64,000 nucleotides of DNA from Nioella ostreopsis (GTDB lineage: Bacteria; Pseudomonadota; Alphaproteobacteria; Rhodobacterales; Rhodobacteraceae): positions 186,001-250,000 of the forward strand of contig NZ_RCIQ01000004.1 in NCBI RefSeq assembly GCF_004000255.1, read 5' to 3'. Below are positions 17,672-24,920 of the stretch, piece by piece. The notes below the pieces were generated by a model that searched no databases, was not told the origin of the DNA, and saw only the letters and a list, made by a program, of their open reading frames with translations. The position numbers and the translations under genes were made by a program. Every line of letters starts with the position of its first letter. Within the stretch, counting starts at the first letter, position 1.

Positions 17672-18127
17672 TCAAAAATCCCGCCGGAACCGGCGCATCT
17701 GGGAACCGGATTCCCGAAACCCCATGGCGAGATAGACCTGACCTGCCATGTCGTTTTCCGGCATCGAAGACACGCTCAGACTCCGCGCTCCGAGAGCATC
17801 GGCAACGGCTTCTGCCGCCCGCACAAGCGCCCGACCGATCCCTTGCCCGCGCAGATCCTTCTGGACATAGAGATGATGCAGATCCATGGCCCTTTCCCCG
17901 AACTGCGCCCGCGCACGGGGGCACAGCATCGCGTATCCGCAAAGGGCTCCGTTCACCTCTGCCACAAGGACATGCAGCCACGGGGCTTGCCCAAGGCAGT
18001 CGCGGGCCAGCGTGGCGGCGGTGACGGTCGGGGTGTCGCCATGAAACCGCGCCAGGTGGCGGACCATGTCGGCCAGCGCCTCCAGATCCTGGGGCGTTAC
18101 GGGTCGGACGATCGGTTGAAGGGCCAT
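17672..18127 (-). CDS. GNAT-family N-acetyltransferase
   Basis: Acetyl-CoA-dependent acetyltransferase of 151 residues. The acetyl-CoA loop is YVQKDLRGQGIGRALV (motif A, Q/RxxGxG/A form), preceded by the acidic beta strand HVLVAEVNGALCGYAML and followed by NDMAGQVYLAMGF (motif B). Substrate unknown. ATG 18127 is preferred to 18151 because the family usually starts a few residues before the IVRPVTPQDLE strand. It is a single gene bounded by hairpins on both sides. Confidence 0.85.
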   Translation of the reverse strand: MALQPIVRPVTPQDLEALADMVRHLARFHGDTPTVTAATLARDCLGQAPWLHVLVAEVNGALCGYAMLCPRARAQFGERAMDLHHLYVQKDLRGQGIGRALVRAAEAVADALGARSLSVSSMPENDMAGQVYLAMGFRESGSQMRRFRRDF

Positions 18128-18168
18128 TTCCAGTACTCCGGCTTGGGCCACCGAAGCCGGGATGACAT

Positions 18169-18192
18169 AAAAAAACCGCCTCAGGTGGCGGT
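18169..18192 (-). terminator. Strong Rho-independent terminator, minus strand
   Basis: Minus-strand stem ACCGCC - ACCTGA - GGCGGT (18192-18175) is followed by seven T (18175-18169). It lies 213 bp beyond the acuI stop and just upstream of the GNAT start, so it ends either the dmdA-acuI transcript or a short RNA starting in between. Confidence 0.85.
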
Positions 18193-18223
18193 CTATCCTA
18201 TCTGCACATGCATCCCGCCCGTT

Positions 18224-18253
18224 CTATGAGAACGCACGATAATAGGCAGTCAT
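18224..18253 (-). other. Nine-residue ORF directly before a terminator (possible leader peptide)
   Basis: ATG to TAG reads MTAYYRAFS and ends 31 bp before the strong terminator at 18192-18169, with the GNAT gene immediately after. The layout resembles an attenuation leader, but there is no clear ribosome site and no run of a single regulatory amino acid. Very tentative. Confidence 0.15.
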
Positions 18254-18319
18254 GGCAGCAAGTTGGGTCATAGGCCTTTTCTGCGCCTCCCCGGCCTTGC
18301 GGTCAAGCCCGCCCCTGCT

Positions 18320-18369
18320 TTCATCTTGGTCCAAATACCTCAGGGGGGTGCGGGGGGAAGATCCCCCCG
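18320..18369 (+). repeat. Rhodobacteraceae-type intergenic palindromic repeat, copy 2
   Basis: TTCATCTTGG is followed by AAATACCTC, a G-run, then a GGGGGG / CCCCCC hairpin (about 18351-18368). Same plan and orientation as the copy at 5538. It lies downstream of acuI. Confidence 0.65.
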
Positions 18370-18404
18370 CGGGTCGACGCCGAATGGCGGCGAAACCCTG
18401 TCAC

Positions 18405-19397
18405 TCAGGCGTTAACGTCAACGACAACACGCCCACGCACGCCACCTTTCAGGATCGCGCGGCCCAGATCGGGCAGATCGGCCAGAACCGCCGGGTGCAC
18501 CATGGCATCCAGCTTGTCCATCGGCAGATCGCGCGCGATCCGCTCCCAAGCCCGAAGCCGGTTCTCATAGGGCTGCATGACGCTGTCGATCCCCAGCAGG
18601 TTGACCCCGCGCAGAAGGAACGGGATGACAGTCGCAGGCAGCCCTGCCCCGCCAGCCAGACCCACGGCGGAAACCGAGCCGCCATATTTCATCTGGCCCA
18701 GGACCCGGGCCAGCATCGGCCCACCCACGGCATCGACGCAGCCAGCCCAGGTTTCCGATTCCAGCGGGCGCTTGACGGTTTCGTTGATCTCTTCACGCGC
18801 CACAATGCGCTTGGCGCCAAGACCCTTGAGGTAGTCTTCCTGCTCGGGCCGACCGGTCACACCGGCCACGTCATAGCCCAGATTGGCCAGGATCGCGGTC
18901 GCAACGGACCCGACACCGCCTGCGGCACCCGTGACCAGAACTTCGCCCTTGTCCGGGGTCAGCCCGTGATCTTCCAGCGCCATGACCGCCAGCATCGCGG
19001 TGAAGCCGGCGGTGCCGACGGCCATCGCCTGACGCGTGGTCAGCCCCTCGGGCAGCGGCACCAGCCAATCGGCATTGACGCGCGCCTTCTGGGTGTAGCC
19101 GCCCCAATGCGCCTCGCCCACGCGCCAGCCGGTCAGCACGACCTTGTCGCCGGGCGCGTAGCGCGCATCGTCCGATGCCTCGACGGAGCCTGCGAAGTCG
19201 ATCCCCGGAACATGCGGATACTTGCGGACAAGACCGCCGCCCGGCCCGATACACAGCCCGTCCTTGTAGTTCACGGTGGAATAGTCCACGGCCACGGTGA
19301 CATTGCCCGCGGGCAGATCATCCAGGCCGATCTGCTCCACCGCGGCCGAGGTCTTGCCGCTCTCTTCGTCTTTTCTCACGACCAGTGCGTTGAACAT
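18405..19397 (-). CDS. acuI: AcuI-type acryloyl-CoA reductase (MDR family, NADPH)
   Basis: Medium-chain reductase of 330 residues of the YhdH/AcuI group, which reduces acryloyl-CoA to propionyl-CoA and so detoxifies acrylate from DMSP breakdown. The N-terminal catalytic fold has VDYSTVNYKDGLCI and HVPGIDFAGSVEAS; the NADPH site is VLVTGAAGGVGSVATAIL, and MQPYENRLRAWERIARDL is typical of AcuI. It lies 52 bp after dmdA in the same direction, the dmdA-acuI order known from Ruegeria pomeroyi, where the two are co-transcribed. Confidence 0.92.
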   Translation of the reverse strand: MFNALVVRKDEESGKTSAAVEQIGLDDLPAGNVTVAVDYSTVNYKDGLCIGPGGGLVRKYPHVPGIDFAGSVEASDDARYAPGDKVVLTGWRVGEAHWGGYTQKARVNADWLVPLPEGLTTRQAMAVGTAGFTAMLAVMALEDHGLTPDKGEVLVTGAAGGVGSVATAILANLGYDVAGVTGRPEQEDYLKGLGAKRIVAREEINETVKRPLESETWAGCVDAVGGPMLARVLGQMKYGGSVSAVGLAGGAGLPATVIPFLLRGVNLLGIDSVMQPYENRLRAWERIARDLPMDKLDAMVHPAVLADLPDLGRAILKGGVRGRVVVDVNA

Positions 19398-19449
19398 CTC
19401 GATTCCTTTTCTTTACGAAGGGCCGCCCGGAGGGGCGACCACGTGACTA

Positions 19450-20553
19450 TCAGTTCCAGAACGCCTCGTACACGGTTGCCGCGCGCACACCCTCGGGGGT
19501 GACGACGTCGACCTCGGTAAAGGCGTCCCAATGGGTCATGCGGATCATGCCGATCGACACGTTGGTGTTGAAATCGGGCGACCAGACCGCCGAGCTGATG
19601 TTGCCCACATGCTTGTCGCCGACCACCACGGGCCACTGCCGGTCGCAGGGCGGCACCGCGTCCCCGTGGATCTCGACAGGGCGGATCTGCTGAACCGGCC
19701 CTTCCTTGGACACCCGCAACAGCGCGTCACGCCCGACGCAGCCAATGGCCGTCGCGGTGTTGCAGAACCGGCCAAGCCCGCATTCATGGGGCGTGTTGTC
19801 GTCGGTCATGTCATTGCCGTAGGACAGCAGCCCGCTCTCGATCCGCTCGATCAGGTTGGGACAGCCCGCATGCACATCCAGATCCTTGCCCGCCTCCATC
19901 AGCGCGTTCCAAAGCGGCATGCCGATATCCGAACCCTCGACATAGATCTCGAACCCGCCCTGCTTGGAATAGCCGGATCGTGCGATCACGAGGTCACGCC
20001 CCTGGAAATCGAAATGGCCGAAGCGGAAGAAGCGCAGATCGCGCACCGCGTCGCCGAAGACCCGCGCCATAAGCTCATCCGCCTTGGGCCCCTGTACCGC
20101 AAGCGGTGAGACATCGGGTTCATCGACCAGCACATCCAGCCGGTAGCCATAGGCGATGCCCTTGACCCAGAGCAGCAGGTCGCTGTCGGCAATGGAGATC
20201 CACCAGCGATCCTCGGCCAGCTTGACTGCCACTGGGTCGTTCAGCATGCCGCCGGTTTCATCGACGATCGGCACGTAGTAGCACTGGCCCGGCAGCATGC
20301 CCCGCAGGTCGCGCGGGGTCAGCATCTGCATCAGGCGGCTGGCATCGGGGCCGCGCAGTTCCACCTGGCGTTCACAGGCCACGTCCCAGACCTGAACGGC
20401 CGATTTGAGATGGTGGTAATCCTCTTGCACCGACCGGAAGACCGTCGGCAACAGCATGCGATTATAAACGGTGTAACCTTTGACGCCAGCGGCCTCGACG
20501 CCCTCGGAAAAGGGCGTGCGGCGCAGGCGGCGGGACAGAGAAATCAGGGCCAT
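19450..20553 (-). CDS. dmdA: DmdA, dimethylsulfoniopropionate demethylase
   Basis: GcvT-fold enzyme of 367 residues that transfers a methyl group from DMSP to tetrahydrofolate, giving methylmercaptopropionate. It has the DmdA start ISLSRRLRRTPFSEGVEAAGVKGY in pattern, then YTVYNRMLLPT, SAVQVWDVACERQVELRGPDA, LTPRDL and the GcvT-type NPLIERIE-like CPNLIERIESGLLSYGNDM. Position directly upstream of acuI strongly favours DmdA over glycine-cleavage T protein, which is also longer-motif different. It faces a divergent secreted-protein gene across 74 bp. Confidence 0.93.
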   Translation of the reverse strand: MALISLSRRLRRTPFSEGVEAAGVKGYTVYNRMLLPTVFRSVQEDYHHLKSAVQVWDVACERQVELRGPDASRLMQMLTPRDLRGMLPGQCYYVPIVDETGGMLNDPVAVKLAEDRWWISIADSDLLLWVKGIAYGYRLDVLVDEPDVSPLAVQGPKADELMARVFGDAVRDLRFFRFGHFDFQGRDLVIARSGYSKQGGFEIYVEGSDIGMPLWNALMEAGKDLDVHAGCPNLIERIESGLLSYGNDMTDDNTPHECGLGRFCNTATAIGCVGRDALLRVSKEGPVQQIRPVEIHGDAVPPCDRQWPVVVGDKHVGNISSAVWSPDFNTNVSIGMIRMTHWDAFTEVDVVTPEGVRAATVYEAFWN

Positions 20554-20627
20554 CAGGTTTTCCTTACCTTTGTCATTGACCGAAACCGGGTTAGGCTAGA
20601 CCCACTCATTTCAAGAGAGGTCACATT

Positions 20628-21095
20628 ATGAAGTCTTTCCTCGCGCTGGCCTTGAGCGCAGTTCTCCTGGGGCTGCCGGCCCATGCCCAGGACCACAGCC
20701 CTGAAGCCGTCGCCGCGGCGATCCTGACCGGATTTACGCGCGCGGATGCCACGATGATCCTGCCCCATCTCAATGCCTACAACGCCGAGTCCATGTCCCC
20801 CGAGGTGTTCGAGGAGCATCCGTTCGAAACGATCTTCGATGACCCCCGCGCGCATGCCGCCATGGCATGGGACGGAATGATCCTGCCCGCGCGTTTCGAC
20901 TACCTGAACACGGCATTCGTGCCCTTCGCAATCGAAACCGAGACCGGCTTTGCGTCCCTGAGCTCCGGTGAGCCCGGGCGTCTGATCGTCGTCTTTCTCG
21001 ACCTCGACAGCCCCGAAGACACCACCTGGGGATGGGAGGATTTCGGATACATGGACCGCGAACGCTATCTGGGATTTCTGGAAGAGCGGCAGTAA
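20628..21095 (+). CDS. Secreted protein of unknown function
   Basis: A 155-residue exported protein with a clear Sec signal (MKSFLALALSAVLLG to PAHAQ). The mature part begins with a helix (SPEAVAAAILTGFTRADATMI) and an acidic C-terminal half with a DLDSPEDTTWGWEDFGYMD segment. No domain recognised. AGAGAGG precedes the ATG at good spacing. It is divergent from dmdA across only 74 bp, so promoters likely overlap and co-regulation is possible. Confidence 0.8.
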   Translation: MKSFLALALSAVLLGLPAHAQDHSPEAVAAAILTGFTRADATMILPHLNAYNAESMSPEVFEEHPFETIFDDPRAHAAMAWDGMILPARFDYLNTAFVPFAIETETGFASLSSGEPGRLIVVFLDLDSPEDTTWGWEDFGYMDRERYLGFLEERQ

Positions 21096-21325
21096 CGCCA
21101 TTCCGCCAAATCCCGTTGCAGGATCGCGCGAAGGGCGTCTTCCGGGATGACACCGAGCGCGCCCGATGTCGGTTGAACCTCCCCGAGATGACGGGGTTGG
21201 ACCTCGACGCACGGCGTACCCGCCATGACAGGGCAGGGTCGCAATCTCTTCGGAAATTGCCCCTGAACGGGGGTCGATCACAGCCATTGCGGCAGGTTCC
21301 GGCAAAAATGGGTGGGGACAGGGTC

Positions 21326-21355
21326 TTCGGGGGAACTTGCCAGAAGTCCCCCGAA
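21326..21355. terminator. Hairpin between converging genes
   Basis: TTCGGGGGA (21326-21334) and TCCCCCGAA (21347-21355) form a 9-bp perfect stem. It lies between the secreted-protein gene (ending 21095) and the DUF1326 gene (ending 21379), and ACAGTTCTTTTC follows on the plus strand. The rest of 21096-21378 shows no gene I trust. Confidence 0.5.
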
Positions 21356-21378
21356 ACAGTTCTTTTCAGGTCAACGAC

Positions 21379-22014
21379 TTAGCGCGGGCCTTTCCAGTCG
21401 ATCTGGCAGATCTCGGCCGAGCGGCCATCGAAATCCCAGACCCGGCCATAGGCGCGCAGCTTGCCTTTGGAGGCGGAGGCCACGGTGATATCCGGACCCA
21501 TCCAGTACTGGGTGTTGGTCACAACCAGATCGCTGTCGGGGTCATTGCCCGCAACCGGGGTCACGACACCCTGGATCTTGCGGCCAACCGTGATGTGACG
21601 GGTCTTGCCCTCGGTCTCATAGGTCACCGGCTGACGCTCATGGCCCAGGATCTCGCCCACGAGGATCTGGAACAGGCCCGTGGTGCCCTTGGCCGCGCCC
21701 GAGAAGATCGCGACCAGCGCGTCATATTGATCCTCGGTCGAGCGATCGTCGATGAATAGCGCCACTTTCCAGTTGCCGCGCCCCATCATGCCGGGGATCT
21801 CGATCATCAGGCCGATATTGAGGCCGCTCAGGTCGATATCGCCATAGCTGCCGCTGTCGATCCGCACACCGCCCCAGGTCTGGCAGTGGCCTTCGGTCGG
21901 CGGGTGCTTGCCAAGCGAGATCACGCAAGGACAAAACACGGTGCAGTTGCAGTTCAGGATCAGCTCGCCCTTGATGTCCCAGGGGACGGTGCCGATGTCG
22001 CCGTCGAGTGCCAT
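21379..22014 (-). CDS. DUF1326 domain protein
   Basis: A 211-residue protein with the DUF1326 hallmark near its start: WDIKGELILNCNCTVFCPC, a cysteine cluster (CNC, CPC), then GHCQTWGGVRIDSG. The fold suggests a cytoplasmic or lipid-binding beta protein; function is unknown. It is paired with a DUF2182 membrane protein 16 bp upstream, a combination that recurs in proteobacteria. ATG 22014 starts the conserved protein (an earlier codon at 22041 would overlap its partner). Confidence 0.85.
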   Translation of the reverse strand: MALDGDIGTVPWDIKGELILNCNCTVFCPCVISLGKHPPTEGHCQTWGGVRIDSGSYGDIDLSGLNIGLMIEIPGMMGRGNWKVALFIDDRSTEDQYDALVAIFSGAAKGTTGLFQILVGEILGHERQPVTYETEGKTRHITVGRKIQGVVTPVAGNDPDSDLVVTNTQYWMGPDITVASASKGKLRAYGRVWDFDGRSAEICQIDWKGPR

Positions 22015-22030
22015 TTGACTTACTCCTCTT

Positions 22031-22792
22031 TCAGATTCCATTCAGCGCGACGAAGACCGCGCCCGCCAGCAGCGCAACGCCCAAAGGCCGCGTCAGCCAG
22101 CGCCCGATATCGGGCAGTTTTTCCAGTGCCATCAGCAGGGTCGCCAGCCCCATGAAAGCGACATTCATCACGCCGCCCACGAAGGCGAGCATCATCAGCG
22201 CCCAACAGCAGCCCAAGCAGACCGCCCCGAGGCGCAATCCATTGCGGAACGGCCCTTCGTCGAAATGCTGCATGAAAAAGGTCATGGGTGCCCGGCATTT
22301 GGACAGGCAGGCATCTTTCAGTGGCGTGAACTGATAGGCCCCGGCCATGGCGAGGATACCGGCAGAGAGCGCGGCCGAGGCGCTGGAGCCGAACGGGTCC
22401 AGCAGCTCTGCCCTGAACAGCACCAGCTGAGTGGCCGCAGCCAGCAAAGAAAAGCCGAGCCAGATGACCAGATACCCGCCCACTAGCGCGGAAAACCGGG
22501 TCTCTGCACCGCTATGGGACAGATCCTCATAGGTGGCAAAGGCAGGCAGCGCCGTTGGGGCCATCATCGCCGCCGACATCAGCGCCCACATCAACGCCAT
22601 ACGCGCGAACCCGGCGGCATCGGGGGTCAGGTTGCACAGATCGGCCCAGAAGCCGGTGCCGTAGACCCGGCCTGCCGCGCGCAGCTCCGCCGGGATCGAC
22701 ATGGCATAAAGCGCCGCCCATGCCGCAAGGATCAGGGCAAAGAGCGCCAGCCAGTGCGGCCCCCGCATCGCTCTGATCCGTGTTGCAAACAA
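22031..22792 (-). CDS. DUF2182 integral membrane protein
   Basis: A 253-residue membrane protein with about seven helices. MMAPTALPAF in TM2-3, KDACLSKCRAPMTFFMQHF in the middle and GCCWALMMLAFVGG-type helices near the end are DUF2182 hallmarks; the histidine and cysteine residues suggest metal binding. It is divergent from the GntR gene across 85 bp containing a palindromic operator, so repression by that regulator is likely. DUF1326 follows on the same transcript. Confidence 0.87.
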   Translation of the reverse strand: MFATRIRAMRGPHWLALFALILAAWAALYAMSIPAELRAAGRVYGTGFWADLCNLTPDAAGFARMALMWALMSAAMMAPTALPAFATYEDLSHSGAETRFSALVGGYLVIWLGFSLLAAATQLVLFRAELLDPFGSSASAALSAGILAMAGAYQFTPLKDACLSKCRAPMTFFMQHFDEGPFRNGLRLGAVCLGCCWALMMLAFVGGVMNVAFMGLATLLMALEKLPDIGRWLTRPLGVALLAGAVFVALNGI

Positions 22793-22829
22793 GGCTGGTC
22801 CTCCCCGACTCAGGTCTTGCGTTTTAAAT

Positions 22830-22851
22830 GTCAGACTTTTAAATGTCTGAC
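22830..22851. promoter_or_regulatory. Palindromic operator between the DUF2182 and GntR genes
   Basis: GTCAGAC (22830-22836), an 8-bp AT spacer TTTTAAAT, then GTCTGAC (22845-22851) form a perfect inverted repeat. The block TTTTAAATGTC also occurs twice in direct orientation (from 22822 and 22837). It is 27 bp upstream of the GntR start, where an autoregulatory site is expected. Confidence 0.7.
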
Positions 22852-22877
22852 AAATAAAAATTCGAAAGTGACGCTAC

Positions 22878-23615
22878 GTGAAGATCGACCCCAAGAGCAG
22901 CGCCGACCTGTCGGCCCAGATCGCCAAGGCCATCCGCGATTCCATCATCGCGGGCGATCTGATCGTCGATGAGCGCCTTCCGTCAGAGGCCGAACTGGCC
23001 GAGCAATTCGATGTGTCGCGCTCCACCGTGCGCGAGGCGCTGAAGCGTCTGGCGGCGCAGTCGCTCATTCGCACGCAGCGCGGGGCGTTCGGCGGGGCCT
23101 TCGTGAACCGGCTCTCCTATCCCGATGCCTATGGCCAGCAGATCACCACTTCGACCCTGCTCCTGTCGATGAACAGTGTCAGTTTCGACACCGCCTGCGA
23201 GGCGCGCTATGCGCTGGAACGCGCCTGCGCACCCCTGTCGGCAGACCGCCGCAGCGCCGATCACCTGGCCACCATGCGCGCCGAGATCTTTCGCCAGCAG
23301 CAGCCGGGCCTGACGGATGAGGCCTTCTGCGCCTCGGACGTGGCCTTTCATCGGGCGCTGGTGGATGGGGCCGACAACCCGGTGCTGTCCTATCAGCTGG
23401 CCGGCGCAGTCGAGGCCATGCAGCCCCTGATGAACATGATCACCTTCACCGCCCGATCACGCGAGGAAATCGTCGCCCTGCACACACGTATTGCAGACGC
23501 GATCGAGGCGCGCGACGGGGCTGCCGCCAGCGCGGGCCTCAGCCAGTTGGAGCACTACACGATCGAGCTTGCCCGCTCGGTCATGGCCAAGCGGGCAAGC
23601 CGGGAAGCCAGTTAG
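22878..23615 (+). CDS. GntR/FadR-family transcriptional regulator
   Basis: DNA-binding repressor of 245 residues. The N-terminal winged helix (about 10-75) has RLPSEAELAEQFDVSRSTVREALKRL in pattern, the classic GntR signature, followed by RTQRGAFGGAFVN. The C-terminal FCD ligand domain (about 95-235) has the metal-binding D/H arrangement including FHRALVDGADNP and the final HYTIELARS region. It probably controls itself and the divergent DUF2182-DUF1326 operon through the 22830 palindrome. Ligand unknown; FCD proteins usually sense carboxylates. Confidence 0.88.
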   Translation: MKIDPKSSADLSAQIAKAIRDSIIAGDLIVDERLPSEAELAEQFDVSRSTVREALKRLAAQSLIRTQRGAFGGAFVNRLSYPDAYGQQITTSTLLLSMNSVSFDTACEARYALERACAPLSADRRSADHLATMRAEIFRQQQPGLTDEAFCASDVAFHRALVDGADNPVLSYQLAGAVEAMQPLMNMITFTARSREEIVALHTRIADAIEARDGAAASAGLSQLEHYTIELARSVMAKRASREAS

Positions 23616-24262
23616 TTCCGGTCGAACAGGATCGACCCGCTCCACGGGCCATAGTCCATGGTGCTGGCGCCGTTCCATTCCGACCCGCGATAGCTTTGCA
23701 AGCCGGGGGCCGACAGCACCCGAACCGTACCGCCCGCGGCGGTCAGGACGCCGGAATGCAAGGCAGCCACACAGATGCTGCTGTCATTGGTATAGGGGCC
23801 AGACCCCCAGGCAGAGCCAGCATAGGGGCCAGCCGGGCAACTGCATTCATAGACATCCGCCCCCGCTGGCATCGTCGCGCAGGCGGGCGTTTGCATCGAC
23901 ACGAGCGAGACCGTGAAGCTGCGGTCGTAGGAGCCCCAGGTGCTGGTGGTAATGCCGTTCTGGGTGGAGCCAGGATAGCTCTGATATCCGCTGCCAGGTG
24001 TGACAAGGATCTGCCCGCCCCCGGCACCGATCACGCCCGCATGGGCGGCAGCGACACAGACATTGCTGTCGGCGGTGTAGACATTGGTGCCCCAGACCGC
24101 GCCGGTTCCACCACCAGAGGCGCAGGAACAGGCGGTCGGGCTGGTGATGCCCAAAGCATTTGTCGGGCAAGGAGCGGTTTGCGCTGACGCCGCGCTGGCC
24201 ATGGCGATCAAACCCGCCGTGGCGAGGGCCGCGAGCCCCGTGGACCGATGGATAGATGACAT
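23612..24262 (-). CDS. Secreted protein with two LCCL domains
   Basis: A 216-residue exported protein: signal peptide to ASAQ, then two repeats of about 90 residues. Each repeat has a CSC/CSCP start, WG, a Y-T-xDS-x-(V/I)CVAA-HxGV core, GG, then YxGSxxNG and a closing W/YG-S strand. This matches the LCCL fold (Limulus factor C, cochlin, Lgl1). Cysteines per repeat fit two disulfides. Bacterial LCCL proteins are known but uncharacterised; binding to polysaccharide or LPS is a plausible guess. ATG 24262 opens the signal. It overlaps the GntR gene tail by 4 bp. Confidence 0.75.
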   Translation of the reverse strand: MSSIHRSTGLAALATAGLIAMASAASAQTAPCPTNALGITSPTACSCASGGGTGAVWGTNVYTADSNVCVAAAHAGVIGAGGGQILVTPGSGYQSYPGSTQNGITTSTWGSYDRSFTVSLVSMQTPACATMPAGADVYECSCPAGPYAGSAWGSGPYTNDSSICVAALHSGVLTAAGGTVRVLSAPGLQSYRGSEWNGASTMDYGPWSGSILFDRN

Positions 24263-24394
24263 ATGGCGTTCCTCCCTAAGAATTCGTCTCGGTAATGCAA
24301 TCCAGTCTTCTTCACCTTTGGGAGGCAATCAAGAGAATTGATGATGAATGGCGTTGAACCGCCGGGCCGGAGGCCTTATCTTAGCGATGTTCCC

Positions 24395-24711
24395 TCGGGG
24401 ACTATGGACATAAACGCGCTCGTAATAAGCGGATCGGACCCGGGGGCGGTACCCGGCGGCTCCACCAATATCCTTCGTTTGGGGATCATGGGGCCGAAAC
24501 AGGATCGACGAACGTCTAAAGGGGTTTTGCTTTGTCTCGGCTGTCTGCCACCGTTATCGGCGAAAACAGTACAATTGCAAACGACAATCGTGCTCCGGCA
24601 ATGGCTCTGGCAGCGTAAGCTGCTTAAGTCGCCGAAACTAAGTCCTTGCGCCTAGCAGCGTAAGGCGGGGTTCGCAGGCACCTGGCAACAGAAGCCTGCA
24701 CTTTCACCTCT
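24395..24711 (+). ncRNA. ssrA: Two-piece (circularly permuted) tmRNA
   Basis: The acceptor piece comes first and ends in CGGCTCC-A-CCA (24457-24467), with a T-arm CCGGG / CCCGG just before. The coding piece starts GGGGCCG (24490-24496), which pairs with CGGCTCC to rebuild the 7-bp acceptor stem, and continues with the tmRNA-like AACAGGATCGACG. The tag frame 24577-24615 reads ANDNRAPAMALAA, then TAA (24616-24618). The late hairpin GCAGGC ... GCCTGC (about 24671-24696) fits the coding-piece 3' end. Outer limits are approximate. Permuted tmRNA is characteristic of alphaproteobacteria; the product rescues stalled ribosomes. Confidence 0.92.
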
Positions 24712-24729
24712 ATGAAGACGACAGGCAGA

Positions 24730-24907
24730 ACGGGCTTTCGAAAGCCCGTGGGACGCGGTTTCGAAACCGCGTTGCAGCGCCTGATGAAGGCGGAGCGCAC
24801 AAGACGATGCGGCCTCGAGCCAATCCATGACCGCGACACCACCCGGTGTGATCGGAGCGCCAAAACGGGCTTTCGAAAGCCCGTCACAAGCGGTTTCGAA
24901 ACCGCTT
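24730..24907. repeat. Two tandem pairs of 20-bp TTCGAA-centred palindromes
   Basis: Four perfect 20-bp palindromes are visible. ACGGGCTTTCGAAAGCCCGT occurs identically at 24730-24749 and 24865-24884. Each is followed within 3 bp by a second palindrome with core CGGTTTCGAAACCG: 24753-24772 (arms begin ACG) and 24888-24907 (arms begin AAG). The copies start 135 bp apart, between ssrA and the converging flippase gene. They could form very stable UUCG-type hairpins and work as two-way terminators or processing signals. ORFs seen here on either strand are shadows of the repeats. Confidence 0.85.
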
Positions 24908-24920
24908 CCCCGGCCAGGCC

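Noticed and set aside
19450-20553. Reading dmdA as the glycine-cleavage T protein gcvT
   Set aside because: There is no gcvH or gcvP next to it, while acuI follows directly, and the start and mid motifs fit DmdA better.
20553-21305. A 250-codon minus-strand frame under the secreted-protein gene
   Set aside because: It overlaps a plus-strand gene with a good signal peptide and ribosome site, and has no recognisable domain.
24338-24655. A 105-codon ORF at the ssrA locus
   Set aside because: It runs across the acceptor and coding pieces of tmRNA, in which the true translated part is only the 13-codon tag in another frame.
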